DNA of 64,000 bases from positions 46,157,120-46,221,119 of the forward strand of contig CM056583.1 of the NCBI GenBank assembly GCA_029721435.1, in the 5' to 3' direction. The notes below the pieces were generated by a model. The model saw only the letters and a program-made list of their open reading frames with translations, was not told the origin of the DNA and made no database searches. The translations under genes were made by a program, and so were the position numbers. Shown here piece by piece: positions 1 to 13,833 of this stretch (the first letter of the stretch is position 1; every line of letters begins with the position of its first letter). Origin of the DNA: Gymnothorax reevesii. Lineage: Eukaryota > Chordata > Actinopteri > Anguilliformes > Muraenidae.

Positions 1-166
1 GAACACCGAAGTCTGCTTTTTCATCAGGACAACGTTTTTGATTTTTTGTTAATTTACCTACAACATCTTTTGAAAAGTTCCAGGGCACCACCCTCTCAAT
101 ATTCAACATGAAGTTGTTTTCCCTGTGCAGTTACTAATATTGCTTCATTTGGGAATCTGCATCTAA

Positions 167-2167
<2,001 letters not shown>

Positions 2168-2825
2168 AGCCTACAAATGGACACAGTACCACAAGCTGCC
2201 ATTTACTTCCTTCAAGCCACTGCAACCACAAATTTTATGCACATATGTTGCTTTGGACTTTAGTATGACTGTATTGTGACTTAAATCGATGAGCAGAGTT
2301 TTCTGCGCCCTTCAGATAGGCTGGAGGAACAGAGAGGGAATGCCATTTTTATCAGTGAGCTTCACCGCTTGTCAGAAACCCTTGAAGCATTTCAGTAACT
2401 CTGTTATTTATACTGTGCTGTTTAAGGCATGGCAGTGAAACTATTTTGCATTCTTTATTATCTGCTATCAAGGGATTATGATTGCTTTTACAAATATTGT
2501 ATTATACCACCCGATTACCAGCAAATTACAGATGTTGGGGAGTGTAATTGAGTCGTCATAATGCAAAATTCAAAAAGGCGTCTCCAATGGTGTAGTATGT
2601 CCATGCAAATTTTTTAAGTTTTTTTGCGAGTCAAAATGAAATTGGATGTCCATAATCATTTTTAAATATTTTTTTGATATGTTATGCAGCACAAATTGTA
2701 TTTGTAACTGTTAACGTCCTCTATTTCAGAAATATCTTTTGTGTATCGAAAGTGGTTACATTTTCAAAGGAAAATGAAAAATCTTTATCTTCCCTTGGAA
2801 AGTGAGTAACATTGTTATTAAAGTG
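2168..2825 (+). other. nedd4l: putative nedd4l 3' UTR (end uncertain)
   Basis: AT-rich non-coding sequence directly follows the nedd4l stop codon. The first plausible polyadenylation signal I see is ATTAAA near 2815-2820. Human NEDD4L has a long 3' UTR, so the transcript may run further. Nothing else is recognised from here to about 3.97 kb apart from T-rich runs near 3240 and 3440. Confidence 0.4.
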
Positions 2826-3970
2826 CAAGTAACAACAGCATGAGCTCAGTCTAGTGAATACAAAATTAAACGTGATCACCTTTAGTTATTAAGTACTAAG
2901 AGAAGAAAATGGAAAGCAAAATGTATTTGCTGGTATGATGTGACTTCTTTTTTTTTATAAATATTATGGTTCTTTGTGTTTATAATACTGTAAAATAATT
3001 TCTTAAAAGCATTTTGAATTTCATTTTACATGTGTTGCATCTAACAGAAGTATTAATGAGTGAAACATGGGGAAAAAAGAATCTGCATAAGAAAGCTGTG
3101 AGTTTCAATTATTTTAGCAGCAGGTTCTTGTATCCTGAGTTGTAGGTCTTCTAACACTACTAATCCCAAAGGGCACTTTATGAATCACAAGGTCATGTCA
3201 TTGGTTTTCTGTCTCCATTTTTAACTTGAATGTGATTTTTTTTTTTTTTCTTCTTTCTTTCTTTCCTCCTCAAGAGAGCACTCATTAGCCCAGTGCAATA
3301 TTCATTGTCTACATCTGGGTGCTGCTAATGTATAAGTTTGCAGCTGTGAAGCTGAGAAACTCCCCTCACACTTGTTTCTCTCACAAGCTCTCCTCACACC
3401 CAGGGCCATCTTGGCCAAAGAAAAATTTTTGAAAACCTGTTTTTTTTTTGTTTGTTTTTTTTTAAAGCTTTTTTTTATTAACGGGAAATGTCAGTTTTTT
3501 TTATTCTACAACTCCGCAGATCCTTGTAATTTAATATAACTTGGTTCAGATTAAACAGAATTATTGAACTCCACGCGCCTGATGGTTTATCATTGTGCCA
3601 AATGGATGTCAATCAGACATTGCGTTTCGCTTTGTTATTAATCGCCCAAGCTCTGGCTATTCTTTCTTACGTGAGAATGGGATGGTAAATAACAATACAG
3701 ATTTGTCAAATTTTGTCTGAATTTCCTGTATGTGCATTAAGGTGCAGTAGATGCCTTCAGATCCTTCTGGATCTGCCAAGTAGCAGTCATAATATACTAA
3801 TGATCAAGAACGCATGGTATAAAATAAAGAGATGGTCAAAAACAACTTGATGGTCAAATGGCTTTTATGTTCATCACTGTAAGGTATACAAACAATTTCA
3901 GAAATGCCCTGAACATTTGTATTGGAGCCACAGTTAAGTGTATTTTTATGATAGAATAACATTTGTCTTT

Positions 3971-4630
3971 TTATACACAATGAAACCACCTAACACTGTG
4001 TAAGCACCCCTTATGCCAGCAAAACAGCTTTGTCAAACTGACATCCGCTCGAATTCCCAGACCCGTAGTTTCCCAGCAGAGCATTTCCCGGAGCATCAAA
4101 GTCCCTTCACCAGCTTGTCTTGCATCCTGGTGCCATCTCCTACCCGGGGAAATTGTGCACACGTGCCCAGCTGATGCACATGATGTAAAAGAATATAAGA
4201 CCAGACAACCTACCTAAATCGGTCCGTGGTGCAGTTCTGACATTCACGTGGCCATTGCAGGCACTTTCGGCAGTGGACCGCAGCTAGAATGGGCACTTTA
4301 ACTGGTCTCTGGCCACAAAACACTATTCGCTGTGTTGTGCAATGTAATGTGCTACCCCCACGTTAGTATTAGTAAAATTTTCTGTGACTCATCCTTCTCT
4401 TTGTTTGAAGCAGATGGGATAGCTCTTCATTGGACATTGATGAGTTTAGGTGTCCGTCACCCTGTCGCCAGATTCTGGTCTGTCCCTCTTTGGACCATTG
4501 TCCGTAGGTTCTCACTACTATTGGCAGAGTATCCAGAAGACTTACTGCTTCAGAAATGCTCTGACATACTCGTCTGGCCATAAGGATTTAGCGCTCGTCA
4601 AAGTCACTCAGGTCCCATTTCTCCCTTGTG
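3971..4630 (-). pseudogene. decayed Tc1-type transposase fragment
   Basis: On the minus strand, 4369-4581 encodes a degenerate copy of the Tc1 transposase N-terminal helix-turn-helix region (MARRVCQSISEA, then YGQWSKEGQTR). The segment 3971-4200 encodes a later part (PGRRWHQDARQAGEGTLMLREMLCWETTGLGI), comparable to the GEEM-PGC-GRRQAGGGSVMLW region of related transposases. Frames are broken and the middle is missing, so it cannot be active. No terminal inverted repeats were found. A small palindromic MITE adjoins it at 4659. Confidence 0.7.
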
Positions 4631-4658
4631 CAACATGTTGTTTGCTTGCAGTCTGAGG

Positions 4659-4831
4659 CAGGGGTGGAGAGCCCTGAAAGCCATGCTTATTTTAAATGTC
4701 TTCAAATGTTCTCTAACACACCTGATTCAAATGATTGTCTTGTTATCCATCCCTTGATCAGCTGTACTTATTTGAATCAGGTGTGTTTGAGCAGAGAGAC
4801 ATCATAAACATTCAGGGCTATTGCCACCTTC
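4659..4831. mobile_element. palindromic MITE (hAT-like ends)
   Basis: The ends are imperfect inverted repeats: GGGTGGAGAGCCCTGAAAG on the left matches GGTGGCAATAGCCCTGAATG read from the right. Inside, AACACACCTGATTCAAATGA near 4717 pairs with TTTGAATCAGGTGTGTT near 4773. This palindromic CACACCTGATTC core is familiar from short hAT-derived elements in fish. No clear target duplication was found. Confidence 0.65.
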
Positions 4832-6700
4832 ATATCCTATGGCAAAGATGGAGAAGTCAGAAAGATTACTATTGATTCGACTTGCCAGTCTTCATGTCAG
4901 GTTTAAAGTTGAATTGGACGTCGGTGCCTTGGTGTGCATTGTCGATGTTGTACATATTTGGGTGGACTTTGGAGACATATCAAGCAGTTACGCTGTTGAA
5001 TTGTTAATAAAGCAAAAGTATGTTACCTTTAGTGAGAGGCAGAGTTCATTTACGCCTATTATGTCATCCATGATAAAAAAAAGTACCATTTCATGGGGGT
5101 GTATTTAGGCTACCTCAAACGATGGCACACAACTGATATGGTCCTGCTGTGTTATTCCTTGTTTGATATCTCGGTGCTTTCAAAAAAATGCAATTCTGTC
5201 AGGTGACCTTGAGATGCGATATTGTTACAAGATAACATTACTTTCTTAATATTTGAGTAATTTTATGTTTTGTCACATCAGACTATGTGGTCTTAACTCG
5301 CCAAATGTTGGTAGGTAAGCCTTGGAAGTTAGATGAGGATACTAACTGTTCTGAGTGGACCAAGTAGTATGAATCAGTATTTTAGAGGCATGAGTTACAA
5401 AAACGGCAAAATTATTGAAGGGGATTGGTATCAAAATGATGACAAGCCCACCATCTAATAATGGCAACAATCAAGAAGAGTCTTGGCTATAAAGTAAAGC
5501 TCTTTGACCAGGATGCAGAAATTGGTGAGAAATGCTGATCATCTCAGAAATATAGCTCTGAATATCACCACTGATTTATATCAAAACCAGTCTCGACAAA
5601 AGGTCAATATTTATTGCAAGATCTCACTAAGCTTTTATTTATAGCAGAGCCTCTGTTTGGCTTAGCTGCAGAAGAAGGCACACCACGGTCAAAAGGCCAG
5701 TTCAAACTTGCACACGGAACTGTCTGTGTAAATTGACATTTCACTGTCCATGTATGTTATTTTTCGTTAGGACACCTTTGGAGAGTGATGGCACCTTCTT
5801 CATTCAGTGGTTTGCATCAAATGCATGATCCCATTTTAGAGTTAATATCACTCTAGAATTTAGCTGACAAATAAAGCTGATTAGCTGTTTACATACCTCA
5901 TTTATAGACATTCTATAGGAAGATTCTGAGGCATTTACTGTACAACCCCACAGGGGTGATAAGGGTGATGATGTTTGTTATTTATGCGCATGCACAGTTT
6001 CAGTTATCAGTAATTCGAGGATGAAGGAAAGGAGCTAAACTGGAACAGTCAACATAAACACATTTTTGGGCCTTGCATGGATGGGAATTTTAATTCTAAA
6101 ATACAGATAATCAGCAGCAAACAATCTCTTGTAACAAAAGTGGAAGGATTTATTGGAAGGTAGACTGATTTGGTATATTTTGAGGATGTTGTTATACTCA
6201 GAGCATAACGAACATTACCAATGTCAATGGCTAATCAATTCATGGCAAGATCAGCTGATCATGTTGAATGCAAATATTCAGTGGGATGAAATCGCACTGT
6301 GTTGTGGAATGGGAGGATCACGCTGCCATATTGTTTTAGGAACTGCTGATCTGTATGACATCTGCCTTTAACTTACCATCACTATCCTCACTCATATTTT
6401 AGTAGCCATGAAGTAGTCAGTTACCAAAATTCAGAAAGGCTGGCAGGAAGAGAAGTTAAGAGAATTGTTGCAATGGAAAGGCTATTCTTTCTCATCTTGT
6501 CGCATTCGTATAATCTGGCAGGTTTTCAAAAAATCGCTGACCAAACGCACTGAAATTCTTTTACTAGCAGTTGTGCATCTAAACTCAACTCATCACAAAT
6601 TTTTTGTCTGAATTGACCTTAAGGAACTCAAAGCCTGGAGCTCGGTGCAACGGAGAAAAGTAATGTTGACACGGATAAGCATTATATTCAGGAAGTTGAG
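4832..6700. other. stretch without recognised genes
   Basis: Short unrelated open frames only. Scattered phrases at 6420-6700 could be the wrecked front part of the Tc1-like fragment that follows, but I cannot support that strongly. Confidence 0.4.
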
Positions 6701-6714
6701 TATGGTCTTAGCCT

Positions 6715-7002
6715 GTAATGGTATGGGCAACTATTTCATCTAATGGTCACACCTCATGGATGTTAAAGGGGCAAGCAATTAAAGAACCATTGTTTACAAG
6801 ATTAGGTGCACCTTGCAAGATCATGTGCAAAAAGTGTTCCCTCATGATGACCTTATGTATCAACATAAAGCCCCCATACACATTGCAGAACAGTTCCAGG
6901 AGCACAAAAATAAAGTTAAATGCCTTCTATGGCCTGCATAATTGTGTAATGCATAATTTATGGCATTATCCAAATTTGAACAGGCAGAATCACTTTTTTT
7001 AG
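6715..7002 (+). pseudogene. possible Tc1-like transposase remnant
   Basis: The translation begins MVWATISSNGHTSWMLKGQ and then a run resembling the DNAKPH and SPDLNPIEHLW blocks in scrambled form (near KPPYTLQNSS and HYPNLNRQN). This recalls the MVWGxISSxGxGxLxxxxG segment of Tc1/mariner transposases. Only the first block is convincing, and there is no intact catalytic triad. Confidence 0.4.
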
Positions 7003-7399
7003 GTCCCATCATTTCAGAACAGGATAACTAAGCGGAGTACCCAAAGATTCCTTAGAAACTGCCCTGGAGGAGGTGAAGTTAACACTGCTACATTACAGAA
7101 AGTGGAGGGAACATTCAGGGATTCAGACTAGATGGGTAATGCAACCCACTGATACAAGTTGTGGTGGAGTATATTTAAAGGAGTGCAGAAAGGAGACAGG
7201 TGAGAATTCTTGTCAAATGATTGGAAGATTAGATGGTAGTCAGGATAACTGGGATGCTGACCGTTGATTGATGGGAGCATAGGTGGAATCGGAGGTAGTT
7301 GTGACAGTAGCTGGGCAGTCCGACTGACCACAGTGGAAGTCCTGGATTAATCTGGCATCCTGGATGTTAGCAGTGAGCACCCACCTGCGTTCCTTCAGG

Positions 7400-9990
7400 C
7401 CGCACCTCTTTCAGTCCAATAAGTCCTAGAAAGAACTACGTCTGGAATTCCAGGAATGTTTGAAGACTGTGGATTCGAGTTCCATCAGCCTCCAAGGGTT
7501 GCTCATGGAACAGGAATCCCCAGCCTGAGAAGAGAAATGCGGAAAGATATTGAAATTATAGAATGAGTAGGGTGTTGGCATCAGTAGGTCATCTTATTGA
7601 TGCGCTCGAAGATCTATAGAAATGATCCACAAATCAGGGTGCCAAATCGGTGGGGCAGTCGAAGGTTTATATTGCAGAAGGACAGCCAGGCGCAATCCTC
7701 TGCCTTCAACTTGGGTGCCATTCTGTGGCAGCAGTTGGCCTGGGTCCAGTGATGCTCCAGGGCCCTTATTAGTGATTCTGGGTGGCATGCCAGACCACTT
7801 TCATGTAGGAGAATCTGTCATCCATGGCAGGTGCATCTGTCAGGCTCAGGTGCATGGGAAGAATGGAGGTTGATACTCTAGGCTTCATTAAAATGTGTTG
7901 GGTCTGTGGAGGATTGGGTAAATGTGCTCCAAGTATATTTGACCCAGGATGAGTATGGGACCAATCGTGTTAGTGGCAGTGGCTTCTGAGGAACCTTCAC
8001 AGCTCCTGATTTACCCGCTCTACCTGCTCGTTAGCTTATGGGTGGTGTCGCAATGTAAGACTAACTTTGACCCCAACTTCTTAGGGTCAATGAATACCTT
8101 CTACCTCCTGGATGCGAACTGGGAGCCATGGTCAGACATGATATCCACTGGAGTCTTGTAAAGCCAGAAGACTTGCTCTAACTTTGAGGTTGAAACTCAT
8201 CCTCAGGAGTCTACTTTGGACCCTTTGTTACAGTAAAGGTAGAGCAACAACTGATCACAAAGTGGACATCTGCATCAACATCACAAATTACCAGTGCCAG
8301 ATTCTGACCTGGCCTGAGGATGGGCTCTAGGTCCCTCATTAGCATTTCTGCCTAATGGATTTGGGACAGGGCATCAACCTGCATGTCCTTTCAGCCCAGA
8401 TTATACCTATTGATAAATTGGAACCTTGTGAGGAATAGGGCTCATCTGGGTTAGTGGGAGTTGTGCCTCCAAGCTGCATGAAAGCACTACAGGTGTTGTG
8501 CTCCACCCACACAAGAAATGGCTCCAGCATTGCCTCCTGCCAATGTATTTACTGCTCTAATGCCAATTCTGCTGCAAGAAGCTCACTTTTCCCGACCTTG
8601 TAATTGAATGGATCGAGGAGTAGTGACGTAAGGGGCACAGCCACTGCACTGAAACCTTGGATGAAGCAGCAATAAAAATAAGCAAAACCCAAGAACCACT
8701 CCAGCTCCTTGACCCATAGTCAGTGTAGGTCAGGTGGGCACTCCCTTCATCTTCTGGTCCTACTATCTCAAGCAAAGTTACGTATCCCAGGAGGATAATG
8801 GTGTTCAGGTGGTAAACGCTCTTCTCAGTCTTTCCAAAGAACCTAGCCAACAGACATTTTAGGACAGCAGAAACATGCAATAAATATTGCTGTAGTGAAC
8901 TCGACTGTAACAGGGTGTCAACAATAAAACCACCGGCTGCTCAAGCGTGTCCAAGAAGATGCTGTTTATGAATGCCTGGAAGACTGTGGGGGCATTAGTA
9001 TAGCTAAAGGGCATCACGTGCTATCTTTGGAGGCTGATTGTGGTGCTAAAGGCTGTCTTCCACTCATCTGCCTCCCAGATATGAATCAAATTGTAAGTAC
9101 TCCCAAGATCTTGCTTTGTAAAAAAAAAAAAAAAAAAAAAAAACCGTGACCCTCGGAGTTCCTCAATCATGACTGGCATCAGAGGGATTGGGTTTCAATA
9201 CTTCTCAGTCACTGCATTGAGGTTTGATTAGTCACCCTTGTTAAAGAGTCACCCTTCATAGCATCGAATCAGAAGCTGTAGAAGTGAGGGATGTGGACCG
9301 CCATATTAACCCTCGCTGCAGTGTCTCCTGGACTTGTGCTTCCATAGCATATGTCTCCTCCAGTGATGGGGGAGACGCAACTTCTGGTAGGTGGTGCATC
9401 AGGAAGGAAATCAAACATGTAGTCCCTAGGTCTGTGAGGCAGGAGGCAGATAGCTTGGTTTGTTGAAAAGACTGTGACTAGGGCCTAACTCCAAATAAAC
9501 CACCAGGATGTCAGGCTGGAGGGATGTTGATGAGCTTGTCATGTTGGTGGTGGTGCAGGCTTGCTGAAACAGATCTCCCAGCACTGCAGTGACCACACGG
9601 TGTCTTCCTATGTTATCTAGAATATGTAACTGGGTTGTGCTGTTGTAGTGAGGGAAGCTCAGGCACCATGGAGTGAGCCCAAGCGGAGTAGTGGAAGGGG
9701 TTGTGATTTATGATGTGTTTATGATGTTGGCGGTGGCTGCACAGTAAATCTGCTTAGTATGAAGTAGACCATGGATGGTGAATGAAGACTGTGATGACTA
9801 AATGATGAAATGCTACTAGGGATGGCAGTAGACTTATCCAGCCTGCTAACAGAGTTCTCCAGAGGGTTAGTAGCCCTGACAACTCCAGAGCATTCTGTCA
9901 GGCATAACAGCCATATTGCCAGTGGTCAATTCTCCCGAAGTGAAGGCAGAAAGGATTCCAACATTGCTTTAAGTGTGGAAACCTAGAGTT
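7400..9990 (-). mobile_element. old, heavily decayed Ty3/Gypsy retrotransposon (pol remnants)
   Basis: Reading the minus strand, blocks occur in gag-to-integrase order with many stops and frameshifts. An RT start block (EAQVQETLQRGLI) lies near 9.3-9.35 kb. [10 protein letters not shown] and MPFSYTNAPTVFQAFIN lie near 8.95-9.07 kb. HVSAVLKCLLARFF...ILLGYVTL near 8.80-8.88 kb corresponds to the HVRxVLxRLLxNxLFVKAEKC...FLGY stretch of Gypsy RTs. An RNase H tail (PFLVWVEHNTC...) lies near 8.34-8.53 kb, and an integrase block (NEQVERVNQEL) near 8.0 kb. An A-run at 9121-9143 interrupts RT. No LTRs were recognised, and the outer limits are approximate. It is distinct from, and looks older than, the LTR element at 10.27 kb. 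Confidence 0.8.
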
Positions 9991-10265
9991 CCCCATTTCT
10001 ATTGCTTCAGCCTTCTGGGCAGGGATGCTGAAGACAGGAGGGATGTGGGTGCACTTCCTTTACTTCACAAAGCAATGCAAATAACAGCATCCAGGTTCAG
10101 GTTCTCATTACTACAAGTGAATTCCATGGTACAGGGTCGAGGGGGTGGGAGGGGTTGCCTTGTTCGCACCCGGTGGACACTGACGCTGTAGAGAATGTGA
10201 GGGTGAGGGTGTCCCCCTGACTAGATCCAGGAGCCACTCTTTCCCTCCTGTCTATTCAATATGTC

Positions 10266-10463
10266 TGTAATGTGTGTGAATTGCATACACTGGAGACAGG
10301 TTAGCTTGCGACTGCTCTGTTTACTTCACCATGTCAGACTGAGCAAATGGCAGCAAGCCGTAAAACATTACTTACAGTGCTGTAAAGCAACGTGGTAGAT
10401 TCTGCAACACTGTCGTGAAACAGTACTATGAAATGATGCTGTCGTGTGACAGCAGACATAACA
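10266..10463 (-). repeat. 3' LTR of the Mag-like element
   Basis: It shares with 13633-13833 the phrases AGACAGGTTAGCTTGCGACT and GTCGTGAAACAGTACTATG and the end GACATAACA. The outer 28 bases differ more than the rest. Confidence 0.88.
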
Positions 10464-10476
10464 TCTCCCCCCCCCC
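10464..10476 (-). other. polypurine tract of the Mag-like element
   Basis: The plus strand reads TCT followed by a run of C. On the element's strand this is a G-run plus AGA directly before the 3' LTR, the expected plus-strand priming site. Confidence 0.8.
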
Positions 10477-10621
10477 GTGTAGCCTGTGTAGGAGAAGCTT
10501 GAACTCTCGGCCTGTCATCAGGAATGCCTGGGATTGTGAGGTCATAGTGTTGTGAGGTCCTGTATTGCAGAAGAGTGCTAAGGAGTGCCGCTGGAAACGA
10601 GCAGCCCTCGGCTAGATGTGC

Positions 10622-12340
10622 TCAGATGCCATTTTTTAGTGTCTGATTTAACCTTTCCACCCTTCTGTTACCCTGTGGATGGTACACGGCCATACGAATG
10701 TGACGGTTGCCCCTGGATTCAAGAAAGGTTGAGAATTTGTCCGAACGAAAATGGGGTCCATTATCGGTAGGCCCCAACGGGCGAACAGGGACTCCAAGAA
10801 ATCCAAGACAGCATGGGTTGTGACGGGCCCAGTGGGCGCCACCTCTGGCCATTTAGGGTGTAGCATGTGAGTTCATCTTTGACACAATGAAAAGGGGCTA
10901 AGTCCTCGGGGACCTGCAAAGGCTAGCCAGTGCAGATAAAGGTGCAGAGCTGGCTGAGCACCGGGTCCTGCTCTGAGGTGAGCCGTAGCTCCTCCAGAGA
11001 GACTGTAGCTTCCAGGGGAGATTGCAGCAGTTGTATCAGCTCTGGTTCACAGTTATCAGGGTCAGAGTCTGCAGGGGAACATGGACTGGCATGGGAGAGC
11101 AGATCTGCCACCACGTTGTCGCGCGTGGGGCTGAACTGCAAGGTGTAGTTGTAGTGCTGGAGCCACTCAGTCCAACGATGAATGCGGAGCGGCCTGTGTC
11201 CCGTGCCTAAGGTTGCAAGCAGGGCCTGGCGTTCTGAGCGTAAACGCCCTGCCATATAAATAAATTTGCCATCTCTTGCAGGCCTAGATGCAGGCAAGAG
11301 CCTCACGCTCGCCCACAGAGCATTTTTGCTCTGTCGGGCTGAGGACTCGGGAGGCAAATGCAATGGGCCGCTCTCCGCCATCGTGCTGCTGCAACAGCAC
11401 AGCTCCCATTGCTGTACCGGACTCGTCACAGGTGACATATGTAGGGCTGGTGAGGTTGAAGTGAGCTAGCACCGGTGGTGATGTGAGCTGCGATTTCAGG
11501 AAATGGACGGCCTCTGAGCAGGCTGGCGTCCAGGCCCAAGGCACGTACTTTTTTTAGCAGCTGGTGCAAAGGGGCTGCGGTAGCAGAATATTGTGGCAAA
11601 AAGCGAAGGTAATGAGCATTCCCTAAGAATGACACCAACTGAGCTGCAGTAGTTGGCTCAGGAATGCGCTGTATAGCCTCAACATTTGACTGAAGAGGGA
11701 TGGGACCCTCAGCGGTCAAACAGACACCCACAAACTGAATCACCGATGCACAGAAGATGCACTTCTCCGTATTCAGCATGAGGTGATGGTTAGCGAGCGC
11801 GTTGCACGCCCTGTGGAGATTGTCATCGTGGCTAGCGGCTGAGGGGCCATGCACGACGATGGATGTTGTCCAAATAAAGTGCAACCCCTAGAATACCTGC
11901 AAAGATGGCCGACATGATTTTTTGGAAACAACTAGCGGTGGAGCTCAGACCAAAAGGGACCCTTGTGTAGCTGAAAACTCCTGTGTGTGTAGCGAATGCT
12001 GTGAGGTCCTGACTATCAGTGTGGAGTGGGACCTGTAAGTACCCCTGGCGAAGGTCCAGTTTCTTGAAGATCGCGGAGCCGTGAAACTGGGCGGTGGGTT
12101 CCTTCGCTGTGGGTAGGGGGTATTTATCTGGGATTACAGCTTTGTTCACTGCCTTGACATCCACACAAACGTGCAGCCCTCCCAACTTTTTTTCCGGCTA
12201 TGACCAGGTTGGAGATCCATGGAGCCACATTGATGGGTTCTATTACGCCCGCCTCCAACAGGCGCTGCAGCTCAGAGGTGATGTCCTCCCAAAGGGCCAA
12301 CGGAATGTGGCGGAATGGCTGGATGACCGGGCGCACTGAG
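10622..12340 (-). pseudogene. pol remnant: RT, RNase H and truncated integrase
   Basis: Minus-strand frames, in order: an RT start block RPVIQPFRHIPLALWEDI (12124-12336), RT core (11832-12185) with PFGLSSTASCFQKIMS, RT thumb (11426-11884), RNase H with YVTCDESGTAMGAVLLQQHD (11284-11544), and RNase H tail with RDNVVADLLSHASP (10923-11438). A truncated integrase core follows (10622-10866) with TDNGPHFRSD and HPQGNRRVERLNQTLK. The RT catalytic box reads YLDNI where the family has YxDD, so one catalytic aspartate appears replaced. Several frame changes separate the blocks. Integrase lacks its zinc-binding and C-terminal parts. Confidence 0.85.
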
Positions 12341-12408
12341 GGGTCAGGGAGGGGCTGACGGTTAAAAGCAGTGAGACAGCCTAGGCCCTCGAAAAGGCCA
12401 CGCCACGT

Positions 12409-13657
12409 CTACTGCCATGGGGAGGAGACTGTTAAAATGGTGGACCCACTAGTATCTCGGAGAGTGAACCCCAAGCCCGTTAAAAGGTCCAGCCTCAAAA
12501 TATTGGTGCTGTGGTGGGCCACTTGAAAAATGAAGTCAGGCACTGTTTGAGCGCTGTAGTGGACTGAGGCAAATGGAGCCCACAAACTGAATTTAGAATT
12601 TCTGTACCCGCACAGTGCAGCAGAGGGCAGATTGAGGGGCAGGTGAGAGAAAAACTGTTTGACGGTGGGGAGGTTTAAAAGCGACACCACGGCCCCCGTG
12701 TCCAGTAGCAGTGGAATACAGACATTGTCCAGCTGCACCATGCAGGTCCTGAAGGTTGGAGCAGTGGAGCTTACTGAGTGAATGGTGACGGGCGCTGACA
12801 CAGCTGTAGAGAGCCTGTGCAGTGATGGAGGGGCGGCAGAGACAGAGCGGCAAACCCTAGCAAAATGGTTAGCTTTCCCGCAGCGTCGGCAGCTTTGTCC
12901 CTTAGCAGGACAGTTCTGCACCCTTGAAGCATGTGACATGGAGCCGCAGTTTCCGCAACTTCGACGAGGCAATCCGCGCAGCTGCTCTGTCAGATGCACA
13001 TCTGAGCCGGGGAAGCAGTCTTGGTGAAACGCCGGGGCTCCTAGGCCACGGGGACGGGCCTACTTCATGCGTAGCAACAGGCGCCGGTTGCAGGCCAGAG
13101 CTAAACAATTGTGAAACGAACCCTGCAGCAGATTCCACTTGGAATGCTATTTGGATAACATTTGCAAGACTGAAGTCGTCCGGGGCAGTCAACAATCTTT
13201 CCCGTGTCTTAGAATTATTTGTTTGTTCCATGAGTTGGTCGCAAATGAACTCATCTTGTAAGAAACCAAATTTACAGAAGCTGGCTAAGCCCCGTAGGTC
13301 CGCTACATACTGGTGCACAGACTCACCCGCTCGCTGTCGCCACTGGCGGAACAATATTCAGTGCAGAATAACACACTGGGGGGTGGGGAAGTGCGAAGCT
13401 AAAAGGTCCACCGCTTCGGAGTAGGTAGTAGCTGTTCCCAGCGTCTTGAAAAAGCGTTGCTCCACTGTGCCCAAGCAATAGGTTAGCATAGCCATTTTGC
13501 GGCGCTCAGATCTGTTAGCCCGAGAGCTAGTGAATATGTTTTGAAAGATTTGTGCCAGTGAGTCCACGGCACGGGAGGCTTGCCAGGCTGCGCCAGAAAA
13601 GGAGGAGGAGGAGCTCCATCCTCGTCGCCAAATGTTACGTGCAGGAGTAACACACAC
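12409..13657 (-). pseudogene. gag and protease remnant
   Basis: Gag frames at 13358-13657 and 12902-13354 include FRQWRQRAGESVHQYVADLR, typical of Gypsy capsid regions. The frame at 12409-12999 carries two zinc knuckles, CGNCGSMSHASRVQNC and CRRCGKANHFARVC. A retropepsin site LLLDTGAVVSLL follows. The first knuckle has an unusually long spacing before its last Cys. Frame shifts between 13354 and 13358 and around 12950 break the polyprotein. Confidence 0.85.
13616..13630 (-). other. primer-binding site matching tRNA-Ser(GCT)
   Basis: The plus strand reads CCATCCTCGTCGCCA, which equals the 3' end of vertebrate tRNA-Ser(GCT) plus CCA as I remember it. The element's strand is its complement and lies two bases from the 5' LTR, where minus-strand priming occurs. 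Confidence 0.75.
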
Positions 13658-13833
13658 TGGAGACAGGTTAGCTTGCGACTGCTCTTTTTACTTCACCATA
13701 TCAGACTGAGCAAATGGCAGCAAGCTGTAAACCGTTACTTACGAAAGTGCCATAAAGCAACATGATACATTCTGTAGTGCTGTCGTGAAACAGTACTATG
13801 AAATGACTCTGTCGTGTGACAGTGGACATAACA
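13633..13833 (-). repeat. 5' LTR of the Mag-like element
   Basis: It begins TGTTACGTGCAGG and ends GACATAACA on the plus strand. It is the partner of the copy at 10266-10463, and the flank AGGTC follows directly. Confidence 0.88.

Larger units (their letters stand above)
10266..13833 (-). mobile_element. Ty3/Gypsy LTR retrotransposon, Mag-like, both LTRs present, defective
   Basis: Two direct repeats of about 200 bp bound the element: 10266-10463 (3' LTR of the minus-strand element) and 13633-13833 (5' LTR). Both read TGT...ACA and look roughly 85% alike by eye. Flanks are ATGTC on the left and AGGTC on the right, a 4/5 match to a 5-bp target duplication. Inside each LTR are the expected priming sites: a G-rich polypurine tract beside the 3' LTR and a tRNA-Ser type primer-binding site beside the 5' LTR. 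Gag, protease, RT, RNase H and part of integrase are recognisable but broken into several frames. The interior is only about 3.2 kb, so sequence has been lost. The paired CCHC knuckles and tRNA-Ser priming suggest the Mag lineage (inference). Confidence 0.88.

Noticed and set aside
10930..13424. Plus-strand open frames of 62-166 codons over the LTR element
   Set aside because: Shadows of the minus-strand gag-pol remnants.
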